Source: Limnoperna fortunei (Eukaryota; Mollusca; Bivalvia; Mytilida; Modiolidae). From it: a stretch of DNA of 64,000 nt. The stretch spans positions 63,233,898-63,297,897 of the forward strand of contig OX104123.1 of assembly GCA_944474755.1 (NCBI GenBank), read 5' to 3'. A program made the translations under genes and the position numbers. Shown one piece after another: positions 34,701 to 45,828 of the stretch; the stretch's first letter is position 1, and each line of letters starts with the position of its first letter. The notes beneath the pieces were generated by a model. It was given only the letters and a program-made list of their open reading frames with translations, was not told where the DNA came from and ran no database searches.

Positions 34701-35907
34701 ACATTTAGTTATCTTCTAACTCAATGCTAGGGCCTCGGTGGTTAAAACACTTAGTTATCTTCTAACTCAATGCTAGGCCTCGGTGGTTAAAACATTTAGT
34801 TATCTTCTAACTCAATGCTAGGCCTCGGTGGTTAAAACACTTAGTTATCTTCTAACTCAATGCTAGGGCCTCGGTGGTTAAAACACTTAGTTATCTTCTA
34901 ACTCAATGCTAGGCCTCGGTGGTTAAAACACTTAGTTATCTTCTAACTCAATGCTAGGGCCTCGGTGGTTAAAACACTTAGTTATCTTCTAACTCAATGC
35001 TAGGCCTCGGTGGTTAAAACATTTAGTTATCTTCTAACTCAATGCTAGGCCTCGGTGGTTAAAACACTTGGTTATCTTCTAACTCAATGCTAGGGCCTCG
35101 GTGGTTAAAACACTTAGTTATCTTCTAACTCAATGCTAGGCCTCGGTGGTTAAAAGTCTTAGTTATCTTCTAAGTCAATGCTAGGGCCTCGGTGGTTAAA
35201 ACACTTAGTTATCTTCTAACTCAATGCTAGGGCCTCGGTGGTTAAAACACTTAGTTATCTTCTAACTAAATGCTAGGGCCTCGGTGGTTAAAACACTTAC
35301 TTATCTTCTAACTCAATGCTAGGCCTCGGTGGTTAAAACATTTAGTTATCTTCTAACTCAATGCTAGGGCCTCGGTGGTTAAAACACTTAGTTATCTTCT
35401 AACTCAATGCTAGGGCCTCGGTGGTTAAAACACGTAGTTATCTTCTAACTCAATGCTAGGGCCTCGGTGGTTAAAACACTTAGTTATCTTCTAACTCAAT
35501 GCTAGGGCCTCTGTGGTTAAAACACTTAGTTATCTTCTAACTCAATGCTAGGGCCTCGGTGGTTAAAACACTTAGTTATCTTCTAACTCAATGCTAGGGC
35601 CTCGGTGGTTAAAACACTTAGTTATCTTCTAACTCAATGCTAGGGCCTCGGTGGTTAAAACACTTAGTTATCTTCTAACTCAATGCTAGGGCCTCGGTGG
35701 TTAAAACACTTAGTTATCTTCTAACTCAATGCTAGGGCCTCGGTGGTTAAAACACGTAGTTATCTTCTAACTCAATGCTAGGGTCTCGGTGGTTAAAACA
35801 CTTAGTTATCTTCTAACTCAATGCTAGGGCCTCGGTGGTTAAAACACTTAGTTATCTTCTAACTCAATGCTAGGGCCTCGGTGGTTAAAACACTTAGTTA
35901 TCTTCTA
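28701..35907 (+). repeat. 46-bp satellite array, about 158 units
   Basis: Units of 46 bp (GGGCCTCGGTGGTTAAAACA, then CTTAGTTATCTTCTA and ACTCAATGCTA) alternate with 45-bp units carrying one G fewer and rarer 44-bp units (GGTGGTAAAAC). The first 35 bases are SINE head. The last 11 end in AATGCTA, like the 5' flank of the insertion, so each unit spans the original insertion junction. Variant positions (CACTTAG, CATTTAG, AGTCTTAG, CACGTAG) recur in a fixed order, showing higher-order duplication. No open reading frame of note. Confidence 0.95.
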
Positions 35908-35982
35908 TTTATTACGTGCATGTCAAAACTAATGATGCAGGTTTGAGTCGTACTGCGGACAGAATGTACTCGACTAAAACCG
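35908..35982 (+). other. Single-copy SINE segment with box B between the arrays
   Basis: About 75 bases found once: TTTATTACGTGCATGTC, GATGCAGGTTTGAGTCG (box B-like at 35940-35950, compare GGTTCGAxTCC), CGGACAGAATGTACTCGAC. It aligns block by block with the box B region of the SINE copies at 21625 and 52628. Confidence 0.8.
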
Positions 35983-38900
35983 CAAATTAACAAGAACTGC
36001 CAGTTGTCTTGCTTTAGGTCGTGGGATTTCACCAAATTAACAAGAACTGCCCGTTGTCTTGCTTTAGGTCGTGGGATTTCACCAAATTAACAAGAACTGC
36101 CAGTTGTCTTGCTTTAGGTCGTGGGATTCCACCAAATTAACAAGAACTGCCAGTTTTCTTGCTTTAGGTCGTGGGATTTTACCAAATTGACAAGAACTGC
36201 CAGTTGTCTTGCTTTAGGTCGTGGGATTTCACCAAATTAACAAGAACTGCCAGTTGTCTTGCTTCAGGTCGTGGGATTTCACCAAATTAACAAGAACTGC
36301 CAGTTGTCTTGCTTTAGGTCGTGGGATTTCACCAAATTAACAAGAACTGCCATTTGTCTTGCTTTAGGTCGTGGGATTTCACCAAATTAACAAGAACTGC
36401 CAGTTGTCTTGCTTTAGGTCGTGGGATTTCACCAAATTAACAAGAACTGCCAGTTGTCTTGCTTTAGGTCGTGGGATTTCACCAAATTAACAAGAACTGC
36501 CAGTTGTCTTGCTTTAGGTCGTGGGATTTCACCAAATTAACAAGAACTGCCAGTTGTCTTGCTTTAGGTCGTGGGATTTCACCAAATTAACAAGAACTGC
36601 CAGTTGTCTTGCTTTAGGTCGTGGGATTTCACCAAATTAACAAGAACTGCCAGTTGTGTTGCTTTAGGTCGTGGGATTTCACCAAATTAACAAGAACTGC
36701 CAGTTGTCTTGCTTTAGGTCGTGGGATTTCACCAAATTAACAAGAACTGCCAGTTGTCTTGCTTTAGGTCGTGGGATTTCACCAAATTAACAAGAACTGC
36801 CAGTTGTCTTGCTTTAGGTCGTGGGATTTCACCAAATTAACAAGAACTGCCAGTTGTCTTGCTTTAGGTCGTGGGATTTCACCAAATTAACAAGAACTGC
36901 CAGTTGTCTTGCTTTAGGTCGTGGGATTTCACCAAATTAACAAGAACTGCCAGTTGTCTTGCTTTAGGTCGTGGGATTTCACCAAATTAACAAGAACTGC
37001 CAGTTGTCTTGCTTTAGGTCGTGGGATTTCACCAAATTAACAAGAACTGCCAGTTGTCTTGCTTTAGGTCGTGGGATTTCACCAAATTAACAAGAACTGC
37101 CAGTTGTCTTGCTTTAGGTCGTGGGATTTCACCAAATTAACAAGAACTGCCAGTTGTCTTGCTTTAGGTCGTGGGATTTCACCAAATTAACAAGAACTGC
37201 CAGTTGTCTTGCTTTAGGTCGTGGGATTTCACCAAATTAACAAGAACTGCCAGTGGTCTTGCTTTAGGTCGTGGGATTTCACCAACCTAACAAGAACTGC
37301 CAGTTGTCTTGCTTAAGGTCGTGGGATTTCACCAAATTAACAAGAACTGCCAGTTGTCTTGCTTTAGGTCGTGGGATTTCAGCAAATTAACAAGAACTGC
37401 CAGTTGTCTTGCTTTAGGTCGTGGGATTTCACCAAATTAACAAGAACTGCCCGTTGTCTTGCTTTAGGTCGTGGGATTTCACCAAATTAACAAGAACTGC
37501 CAGTTGTCTTGCTTTAGGTCGTGGGATTCCACCAAATTAACAAGAACTGCCAGTTTTCTTGCTTTAGGTCGTGGGATTTTACCAAATTGACAAGAACTGC
37601 CAGTTGTCTTGCTTTAGGTCGTGGGATTTCACCAAATTAACAAGAACTGCCAGTTGTCTTGCTTTAGGTCGTGGGATTTCACCAAATTAACAAGAACTGC
37701 CAGTTGTCTTGCTTTAGGTCGTGGGATTTCACCAAATTAACAAGAACTGCCAGTTGTCTTGCTTTAGGTCGTGGGATTTCACCAAATTAACAAGAACTGC
37801 CAGTTGTCTTGCTTTAGGTCGTGGGATTTCACCAAATTAACAAGAACTGCCAGTTGTCTTGCTTTAGGTCGTGGGATTTCACCAAATTAACAAGAACTGC
37901 CAGTTGTCTTGCTTTAGGTCGTGGGATTTCACCAAATTAACAAGAACTGCCAGTTGTCTTGCTTTAGGTCGTGGGATTTCACCAAATTAACAAGAACTGC
38001 CAGTTGTCTTGCTTTAGGTCGTGGGATTTCACCAAATTAACAAGAACTGCCAGTTGTCTTGCTTTAGGTCGTGGGATTTCACCAAATTAACAAGAACTGC
38101 CAGTTGTCTTGCTTTAGGTCGTGGGATTTCACCAAATTAACAAGAACTGCCAGTTGTCTTGCTTTAGGTCGTGGGATTTCACCAAATTAACAAGAACTGC
38201 CAGTTGTCTTGCTTTAGGTCGTGGGATTTCACCAAATTAACAAGAACTGCCAGTTGTCTTGCTTTAGGTCGTGGGATTTCACCAAATTAACAAGAACTGC
38301 CAGTTGTCTTGCTTTAGGTCGTGGGATTTCACCAACCTAACAAGAACTGCCAGTTGTCTTGCTTAAGGTCGTGGGATTTCACCAAATTAACAAGAACTGC
38401 CAGTTGTCTTGCTTTAGGTCGTGGGATTTCACCAAATTAACAAGAACTGCCAGTTGTCTTGCTTTAGGTCGTGGGATTTCACCAAATTAACAAGAACTGC
38501 CAGTTGTCTTGCTTTAGGTCGTGGGATTTCACCAAATTAACAAGAACTGCCAGTTGTCTTGCTTTAGGTCGTGGGATTTCACCAAATTAACAAGAACTGC
38601 CAGTTGTCTTGCTTTAGGTCGTGGGATTTCACCAAATTAACAAGAACTGCCAGTTGTCTTGCTTTAGGTCGTGGGATTTCACCAAATTAACAAGAACTGC
38701 CAGTTGTCTTGCTTTAGGTCGTGGGATTTCACCAAATTAACAAGAACTGCCAGTTGTCTTGCTTTAGGTCGTGGGATTTCACCAAATTAACAAGAACTGC
38801 CAGTTGTCTTGCTTTAGGTCGTGGGATTTCACCAAATTAACAAGAACTGCCAGTTGTCTTGCTTTAGGTCGTGGGATTTCACCAAATTAACAAGAACTGC

Positions 38901-41132
38901 CAGTTGTCTTGCTTTAGGTCGTGGGATTTCACCAAATTAACAAGAACTGCCAGTTGTCTTGCTTTAGGTCGTGGGATTTCACCAACCTAACAAGAACTGC
39001 CAGTTGTCTTGCTTAAGGTCGTGGGATTTCACCAAATTAACAAGAACTGCCAGTTGTCTTGCTTTAGGTCGTGGGATTTCACCAAATTAACAAGAACTGC
39101 CAGTTGTCTTGCTTTAGGTCGTGGGATTTCACCAAATTAACAAGAACTGCCAGTTGTCTTGCTTTAGGTCGTGGGATTTCACCAAATTAACAAGAACTGC
39201 CAGTTGTCTTGCTTTAGGTCGTGGGATTTCACCAAATTAACAAGAACTGCCAGTTGTCTTGCTTTAGGTCGTGGGATTTCACCAAATTAACAAGAACTGC
39301 CAGTTGTCTTGCTTTAGGTCGTGGGATTTCACCAAATTAACAAGAACTGCCAGTTGTCTTGCTTTAGGTCGTGGGATTTCACCAAATTAACAAGAACTGC
39401 CAGTTGTCTTGCTTTAGGTCGTGGGATTTCACCAAATTAACAAGAACTGCCAGTTGTCTTGCTTTAGGTCGTGGGATTTCACCAAATTAACAAGAACTGC
39501 CAGTTGTCTTGCTTTAGGTCGTGGGATTTCACCAAATTAACAAGAACTGCCAGTTGTCTTGCTTTAGGTCGTGGGATTTCACCAAATTAACAAGAACTGC
39601 CAGTTGTCTTGCTTTAGGTCGTGGGATTTCACCAAATTAACAAGAACTGCCAGTTGTCTTGCTTTAGGTCGTGGGATTTCACCAAATTAACAAGAACTGC
39701 CAGTTGTCTTGCTTTAGGTCGTGGGATTTCACCAAATTAACAAGAACTGCCAGTTGTCTTGCTTTAGGTCGTGGGATTTCACCAAATTAACAAGAACTGC
39801 CAGTTGTCTTGCTTTAGGTCGTGGGATTTCACCAAATTAACAAGAACTGCCAGTTGTCTTGCTTTAGGTCGTGGGATTTCACCAACCTAACAAGAACTGC
39901 CAGTTGTCTTGCTTAAGGTCGTGGGATTTCACCAAATTAACAAGAACTGCCAGTTGTCTTGCTTTAGGTCGTGGGATTTCACCAAATTAACAAGAACTGC
40001 CAGTTGTCTTGCTTTAGGTCGTGGGATTTCACCAAATTAACAAGAACTGCCAGTTGTCTTGCTTTAGGTCGTGGGATTTCACCAAATTAACAAGAACTGC
40101 CAGTTGTCTTGCTTTAGGTCGTGGGATTTCACCAAATTAACAAGAACTGCCAGTTGTCTTGCTTTAGGTCGTGGGATTTCACCAAATTAACAAGAACTGC
40201 CAGTTGTCTTGCTTTAGGTCGTGGGATTTCACCAAATTAACAAGAACTGCCAGTTGTCTTGCTTTAGGTCGTGGGATTTCACCAAATTAACAAGAACTGC
40301 CAGTTGTCTTGCTTTAGGTCGTGGGATTTCACCAAATTAACAAGAACTGCCAGTTGTCTTGCTTTAGGTCGTGGGATTTCACCAAATTAACAAGAACTGC
40401 CAGTTGTCTTGCTTTAGGTCGTGGGATTTCACCAAATTAACAAGAACTGCCAGTTGTCTTGCTTTAGGTCGTGGGATTTCACCAAATTAACAAGAACTGC
40501 CAGTTGTCTTGCTTTAGGTCGTGGGATTTCACCAAATTAACAAGAACTGCCAGTTGTCTTGCTTTAGGTCGTGGGATTTCACCAAATTAACAAGAACTGC
40601 CAGTTGTCTTGCTTTAGGTCGTGGGATTTCACCAAATTAACAAGAACTGCCAGTTGTCTTGCTTTAGGTCGTGGGATTTCACCAAATTAACAAGAACTGC
40701 CAGTTGTCTTGCTTTAGGTCGTGGGATTTCACCAAATTAACAAGAACTGCCAGTTGTCTTGCTTTAGGTCGTGGGATTTCACCAACCTAACAAGAACTGC
40801 CAGTTGTCTTGCTTAAGGTCGTGGGATTTCACCAAATTAACAAGAACTGCCAGTTGTCTTGCTTTAGGTCGTGGGATTTCACCAAATTAACAAGAACTGC
40901 CAGTTGTCTTGCTTTAGGTCGTGGGATTTCACCAAATTAACAAGAACTGCCAGTTGTCTTGCTTTAGGTCGTGGGATTTCACCAAATTAACAAGAACTGC
41001 CAGTTGTCTTGCTTTAGGTCGTGGGATTTCACCAAATTAACAAGAACTGCCAGTTGTCTTGCTTTAGGTTGTGGGATTTCACCAAATTAACAAGAACTGC
41101 CAGTTGTCTTGCTTTAGGTTGTGGGATTTCAC
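35983..41132 (+). repeat. 50-bp satellite array, 103 units without indels
   Basis: 5,150 bp, exactly 103 units of 50 bp (CAAATTAACAAGAACTGCC, AGTTGTCTTGCTTTAGGTCG, TGGGATTTCAC). It corresponds to the SINE body block that reads AACTGTCAAGGATTGCCG and CTACCAAAGGTCTGG in the 52-kb copy. Nearly all units are identical. A marked pair of variants (CCAACCTAAC plus GCTTAAGG) recurs at 37281, 38331, 38981, 39881 and 40781, and a five-variant block at about 36051-36190 recurs exactly 1,400 bp later. This points to recent homogenisation. Confidence 0.96.
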
Positions 41133-41223
41133 CCGGTACTTCACTTCCTCCCTAAATAGAAACCAGAAGCCATGAGATTTGAAAATGGCATTAACCCGGC
41201 CCTTTTCAACACAAATAATGCTA

Positions 41224-42089
41224 AATATTTATCTGCTGTGGTTATTGTTATACTTTAATATGAAAATCAGTAATAAAAAATATATGTTAATAGCAATAAC
41301 TTTTTTCTCGAGCGCTCAAAAATTTAAAAGGGTTACTCAGTTATAATCAAAATATCCTCGTGTTCTTGTTACTCAGTTATAATCAAAATATCCCGTGTTC
41401 CTGTTTCTTTGTTATTCAGCATATGCAGTTATGGCCCCCTTTAAAAGATTTCAGGTAATATCCAAATTATTACATCACGATAGAGTTATTTTCCCTTGGT
41501 CTTGTGGACATCGGAAAAATAACCCTTTCTCGAGTCTCGAGTTCATAATTAAGGATATTACCTTCATTAGAGGCCATAATCCTATATTGCTGTGATTTGC
41601 TTGTCAACACGTTTAGCGTTGGTTTAATATCGCAACGTTTATACGTATTTTTTTTGTACGACTAATCTTAAAACGTTTGTGTGGGAGAAGTGTTCTTGCA
41701 TATACGGTGGTGATATCAGTAAATTACCCAACAATTACACGTTTGTTCAACTTACAGATTTAATTGAATGTGTTTTAGGACTTACAGGTGTATAACATCA
41801 ATCACTTCAGAAACGCTTGATTGATTGATTGATTAATTGATTTACAGGCGGCTTAACAGTTCAGTCAGCGGTATATCGCAACGACAACAAACAATAAGTC
41901 AATGTAAAAAAAGGTGTTTCCGATAGTCCTTATTTTGTTAAGAAGAACTAAAAAAATTAAAAAAGAAAAGAAAAAATTTAAAAGAAACAACAACAAAAGA
42001 ACCCAACCCCCCCCCCCCCCTTAAAAAGAAAAGAAAACAAAAACCATGTGGGTTGATATCGTTTTCAGTTCGCTTTTGTTTTATTTCAG
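41224..42089. other. Intron 1 of gene 3 after the satellite arrays
   Basis: Includes a 35-bp near-exact tandem phrase (ACTCAGTTATAATCAAAATA) at about 41335 and 41370, a (TTGA)n run near 41817, a repeat-like block (GGCGGCTTAACAGTTCAGTC) and a C12 homopolymer near 42008. No exon. Confidence 0.5.
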
Positions 42090-42176
42090 ACTTTTGTCAG
42101 AATGGAGGCGTCTGCGGGGATCTGTCTTGTGCCACGTGTATCTGTACTCCTGAATTCCACGGTTATTACTGTGAAA
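42090..42176 (+). CDS. Gene 3 exon: atypical short EGF-like module
   Basis: A phase 1-1 exon of 87 nt, acceptor TTATTTCAG and donor GTAAGT. It reads FCQNGGVCGDLSC, then ATCIC and GYYC. There are six cysteines, but the usual first one is absent and an extra one sits between the third and fourth positions (LSCATCIC). The fold may therefore use a shifted disulphide. It is the first module after the signal peptide, so the missing N-terminal cysteine may reflect a terminal cap. Confidence 0.78.
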
Positions 42177-42876
42177 GTAAGTCCTTTGTCACAATAATTT
42201 ATCAATATAAAAAATGTACTTTTTGTTTTTAATTTACTCTGTACAGGAAACTATATGTTCTCGCATTAAATTTAAATTAGTTAATCTGAATTCTCCATTT
42301 GTTCGCGATAATTTATATTGATGTTAAATAAAAATACATAGCGGTACATTTTGTTTTTTTATGGAGAGCGTAATAATATCATTGGGTGCCATTGGGTGGG
42401 AAAGACATATTTGGCATGTTATTGTTCTGGACTCTGGACTATTTGTTGTATGATTCAAATTGTTGATGAGTTAATGCTAGATATAATTATTATTAAGAAG
42501 AAAAACAAAAACAACAGCACAAAAAAACCCAATAAAAAAGTATAAAAAAACAAAGGACTAAATTCGTTATTTTACCTGACCGCCCGGATATTACACCTTG
42601 CCTACAAATGAGTTGTCTCTTTAGGTTACGTAACATTTAATCAGAGAATTAAGCGTACCAAAGTATATTCGTATATAACTTTAATTATGTGTACTTTTGA
42701 TGTACGTATGTTATTTGTTTGTCTGCATATAAATAAGGAAATTGGCGTAACAAAGTGCACGTAATTCTGTATGAGGGTGAGTATACCACGTGATTCCAAT
42801 CATTTACATAAAACCTTTACTCAGTTGACACGAACATCAGCATTGTATGACTCAACGAGTTGTTTATCACTTTCAG

Positions 42877-42990
42877 TTCAAAAAGACATTTGCAAGCCGA
42901 ATCCCTGCGGACATGGAGGACTTTGTTTACATGACGGAGGAACATATAAATGTCAGTGTCCTGTAGATTACACCGGAAGAGATTGTACAG
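42877..42990 (+). CDS. Gene 3 exon: EGF-like module
   Basis: Phase 1-1, 114 nt, acceptor CTTTCAG and donor GTAAAA. Spacing 4-5-8-1-8: ICKPNPCGHGGLC, YKCQC, DYTGRDC. A leading open stretch upstream of the acceptor is intron read-through, not coding. No calcium-binding signature. The preceding intron (42177-42876) holds nothing recognised. Confidence 0.87.
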
Positions 42991-43203
42991 GTAAAATGTA
43001 TTGCGAAATAATTAGTTTGTCTGTAAATGATTGTGGGTCATTTAGAACATCTGAGTTTTATCCGTATTTGTAGTAAAGTTCAAAGGCGTTGTGTCATCAC
43101 ACCGAGATGTCACGTGTTTTGGGTCAAATTCATTTAAATTATAGAATAGAAACTGTTTGTCATACATATATCGTTTATACAGTAATACATTAAGATAACT
43201 TAT

Positions 43204-43485
43204 TTAAGGAATACTTTAAATTTCAGAACAGGTTATACGGTATAATATGGTTTGGGTCTGTTTATGAACGGTGTAAACAGACCCAAACAATCTGTTCAGA
43301 AATTTGAAATATTCCTCATACTTTTATTTTAACTATAAATCTGAACATTTTTATGATAAAAACGTCGATTACGTTATAGAACTATTAAATTTTAATGTCG
43401 TAAGAATAGGTTACGCAAGTTATTTTTTATAATATGGGTTGCTATATTTGAATTGACCAATCAGATTTCAGCTTACACATCAAAT
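43204..43485 (+). mobile_element. Hairpin MITE family, copy 3 (shorter arms)
   Basis: TAAGGAATACTTTAAATTTC, TTTGGGTCTGTTTATG, then GTGTAAACAGACCCAAAC and GAAATTTGAAATATTCC-type inverse, then ACGTCGATTACG, ACGCAAGTTAT, ACCAATCAGATTTCAGC. It sits in the intron only about 60 bp before the acceptor of the exon at 43543. Confidence 0.78.
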
Positions 43486-43542
43486 TAAATTACATTTAAA
43501 TAAATAAAACACTCAGGCAAATAAAAATATAATTTATTTTAG

Positions 43543-43674
43543 TTTACCAACCGGAACCCAAAAGTCCGTGTTCTCCCAATCCTTGTAAAAATGGCGGCGT
43601 TTGTTACCTATTCAATAATGCTGCAGGCTATGAATGTTTTTGTGTAAACGCTGATAAGAGTCAAAACTGCGACG
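43543..43674 (+). CDS. Gene 3 exon: EGF-like module, diverged C-terminal loop
   Basis: Phase 1-1, 132 nt, acceptor TTATTTTAG, donor GTAAGT. Spacing 4-5-10-1-8: PCSPNPCKNGGVC, YECFC, VNADKSQNC. The final loop lacks the G-Y/F-x-G turn found in the other modules, and the N-terminal linker (YQPEPKS) is longer than usual. Both suggest a local hinge in the protein. Confidence 0.85.
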
Positions 43675-44581
43675 GTAAGTAACTGAGGTTATTGAATAAG
43701 TAAGCGCGTAATGGCGTTATTGTTTTAACGAAAGCTGAGAAATATTGGTTAGGTCAGGGACAATATATACTAACAGTAAATATAGACTGTCCCTGGTTAG
43801 GAGTTACATTTACAGACTTTGACGCATTTCTTGATTTTGAGCAATGTTTGCCGTTTAGTGCGTTACAAACATTGATGGCTTTCTTGAGTTTAAACTTCTG
43901 CACTTTCATTAATGATACAGCGAACAGATTTTTTTACATTATTGGTGGCTCACGACGGTCGGGGTTTTTCATCAAGTAATCCTGTTTCCTCTTTCAATCG
44001 AAATCTGGATCCGTGTCAACGAAAGAATCCTAAGATATGTCATAAGATACGTCTTAAAGTAATAGAACTGACTAAAGGCATTTAACAAAGCAATCCTATG
44101 ATATTCCTACCAAGGATTATCTAAGGACTATCCTAAGACAATACGTAGTAAACATTAAAAAGTTAATTATTTGCGAAAAAATACGTAAACTTATATGAAA
44201 TTTCATAATTTGTAATAGTTTTATTATTCGTTTCCAAATTATGACCTAAGTACTAGTATTTGTTTCTTTTTTTCCATTTCAAATGAAATAAAAATATCTT
44301 TCATAGAAGCAAGTTACACTCAACATACATACACGTTTCATATTTATTTTTTTTAAGTTAAACAATCAAAGTTCTTATTTTAGTAAGGTTTCATACAGAT
44401 TTTTACAATTGTGATATATTTTTTCCCAAATAAGTTAATTTATTTACCTGCTGATAAGACGTATTCATTATTAAATTTAAAAAATCGTTATAATGTATTA
44501 TAGGGACATGTATTTTATTGTTTATTACACATTACCAATAACCAATACATACTTATGACCAGCTTTGTGTACTTGCATTAG
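43675..44581. other. Intron of gene 3
   Basis: Contains a short inverted phrase around 43758-43795 (AGGGACAATATATAC and TATAGACTGTCCCT). Otherwise AT-rich without a recognised element. Confidence 0.45.
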
Positions 44582-44695
44582 GTTACAGTAATCCATGTGC
44601 AACAAATCCTTGTCGAAACGGGGGAGTTTGTCAGCAATCAGGAGACACCTATACATGTACATGTAGTACCGGTTACTATGGAAATACATGTGATT
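44582..44695 (+). CDS. Gene 3 exon: EGF-like module
   Basis: Phase 1-1, 114 nt, acceptor GCATTAG at 44579-44581, donor GTAAGT. Spacing 4-5-8-1-8: NPCATNPCRNGGVC, YTCTC, GYYGNTC. A nearer AG (44587-44588) would break the frame with the preceding exon, which decides the start. Confidence 0.86.
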
Positions 44696-45828
44696 GTAAG
44701 TTGGAAACCTTTAATCTATTTCATTGTATAGATGTAAGTAAGTAATTGACGTGACATATAAACAATATAAAGATGAGGCCTATAAACGAAAAATATACGA
44801 GGCTTTTCCTATGTTAATCCATATATGAGGGTGCAACTTTAACCAGATGGTGCATCATGTTTAAAAACAACATTATTTGATGAAAAATTTGGTATCAAAA
44901 CTTTCAATATTTGTGAATGATTTTTATTCCTATTGAGCAAAGAAATGGGTGTATGCTGCATTTACGGACATTCCCAGATAGCATGCAAATCCAATAGAAT
45001 CCAAACTACAGGCATTGATAGCGTTTGAAGAGTTCGCTATTTTTAAAATGTAATGATTTTCATAATGTTGAAAAAATATAGTTACATTTAAGCATTTTCA
45101 GTATTGTTGTAGTACCTATCAAGTACACGCGTTAACAGTCTGACATGATGACTAATAACCATCAATTAAAAACAAAACCAACAATAAATATACATGTAGG
45201 TAGGCGCGAGTGGTAATTCTTATCACGTGGTTTGTCAACTATTATTCAAGAAACATGCATCTGCAAAGCACATGAGTTAACATACGGTTTTCACTGATAA
45301 TGGTTTGGCAGCCATTCTTTTTATGTACTATCCCAAAATACGTTTAGTCTTCAAATGTTAAAATTAATACAACTTGATGCACATAATCTCTTTACACAGA
45401 AAACAGTGTATGTATTATTTAAGTTTCAACGCATGCCCTATGGTCCCAACACTCTCGTCTGAACAAGAAAACTGCTATATAGCAGCACTTCACGAAAATA
45501 AAAACAATATGGGGTAATATTTTGAAATTATTTTTTGTCCTTGAATATTTTTACATACAGAGAAACATTTTGGATTTAAGTCAACCCTAATTACAGCAAT
45601 AAGTACTGTTGCATTCACTAGTTGAGTAATCACAATTTGTTTAATCCGTTTATTGATGTACGTATAGTTGCCGTTTACTGATATGACATTGCTTAAAATT
45701 TTTTTTTAATTCTATGGTTGTTTTATTTCTAAATGTTAATTACCTTAGCGAACACTAACGTTTTGAAATTTTGGTTAGGAAAGCTTTTCAACATCCTTAT
45801 TATTGGGTCCTTAAAAAGTTTTGGCTTG
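44696..45828. other. Intron of gene 3 with a SINE-head fragment
   Basis: A short match to the SINE head (GGCGCGAGTGGTAATTC, ATCACGTGGTTTGTCAAC) lies at about 45198-45245. The rest holds nothing recognised. Confidence 0.4.

Larger units (their letters stand above)
28701..41216 (+). mobile_element. SINE insertion expanded into two tandem arrays (12.5 kb)
   Basis: Read in order, the locus is a single SINE. It has a head starting GGGCCTCGGTGG (first array), then GTGCATGTCAAAACTAATG, a box B-like GGTTTGAGTCG at 35940-35950, CGGACAGAATGTACTCGAC, a body (second array), then CGGTACTTCACTTCCTCCC, AGAAACCAGAAGCCATGAG and GAAAATGGCATTAACCC. The SINE copies at 17421, 21625 and (minus) 52628 carry the same blocks once each in the same order. 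AATGCTA directly precedes the head (28694-28700) and follows the tail (41217-41223), a candidate target-site duplication. The head lacks a good box A, so own-promoter activity is doubtful. Confidence 0.8.

Noticed and set aside
28701..41132. CRISPR-like regular repeats
   Set aside because: The units are directly adjacent with no unique spacers, the DNA is eukaryotic, and no cas genes are present. They are satellite arrays.
43675..44581. Search for an additional EGF exon in this intron
   Set aside because: No six-cysteine pattern with splice sites was found on either strand.
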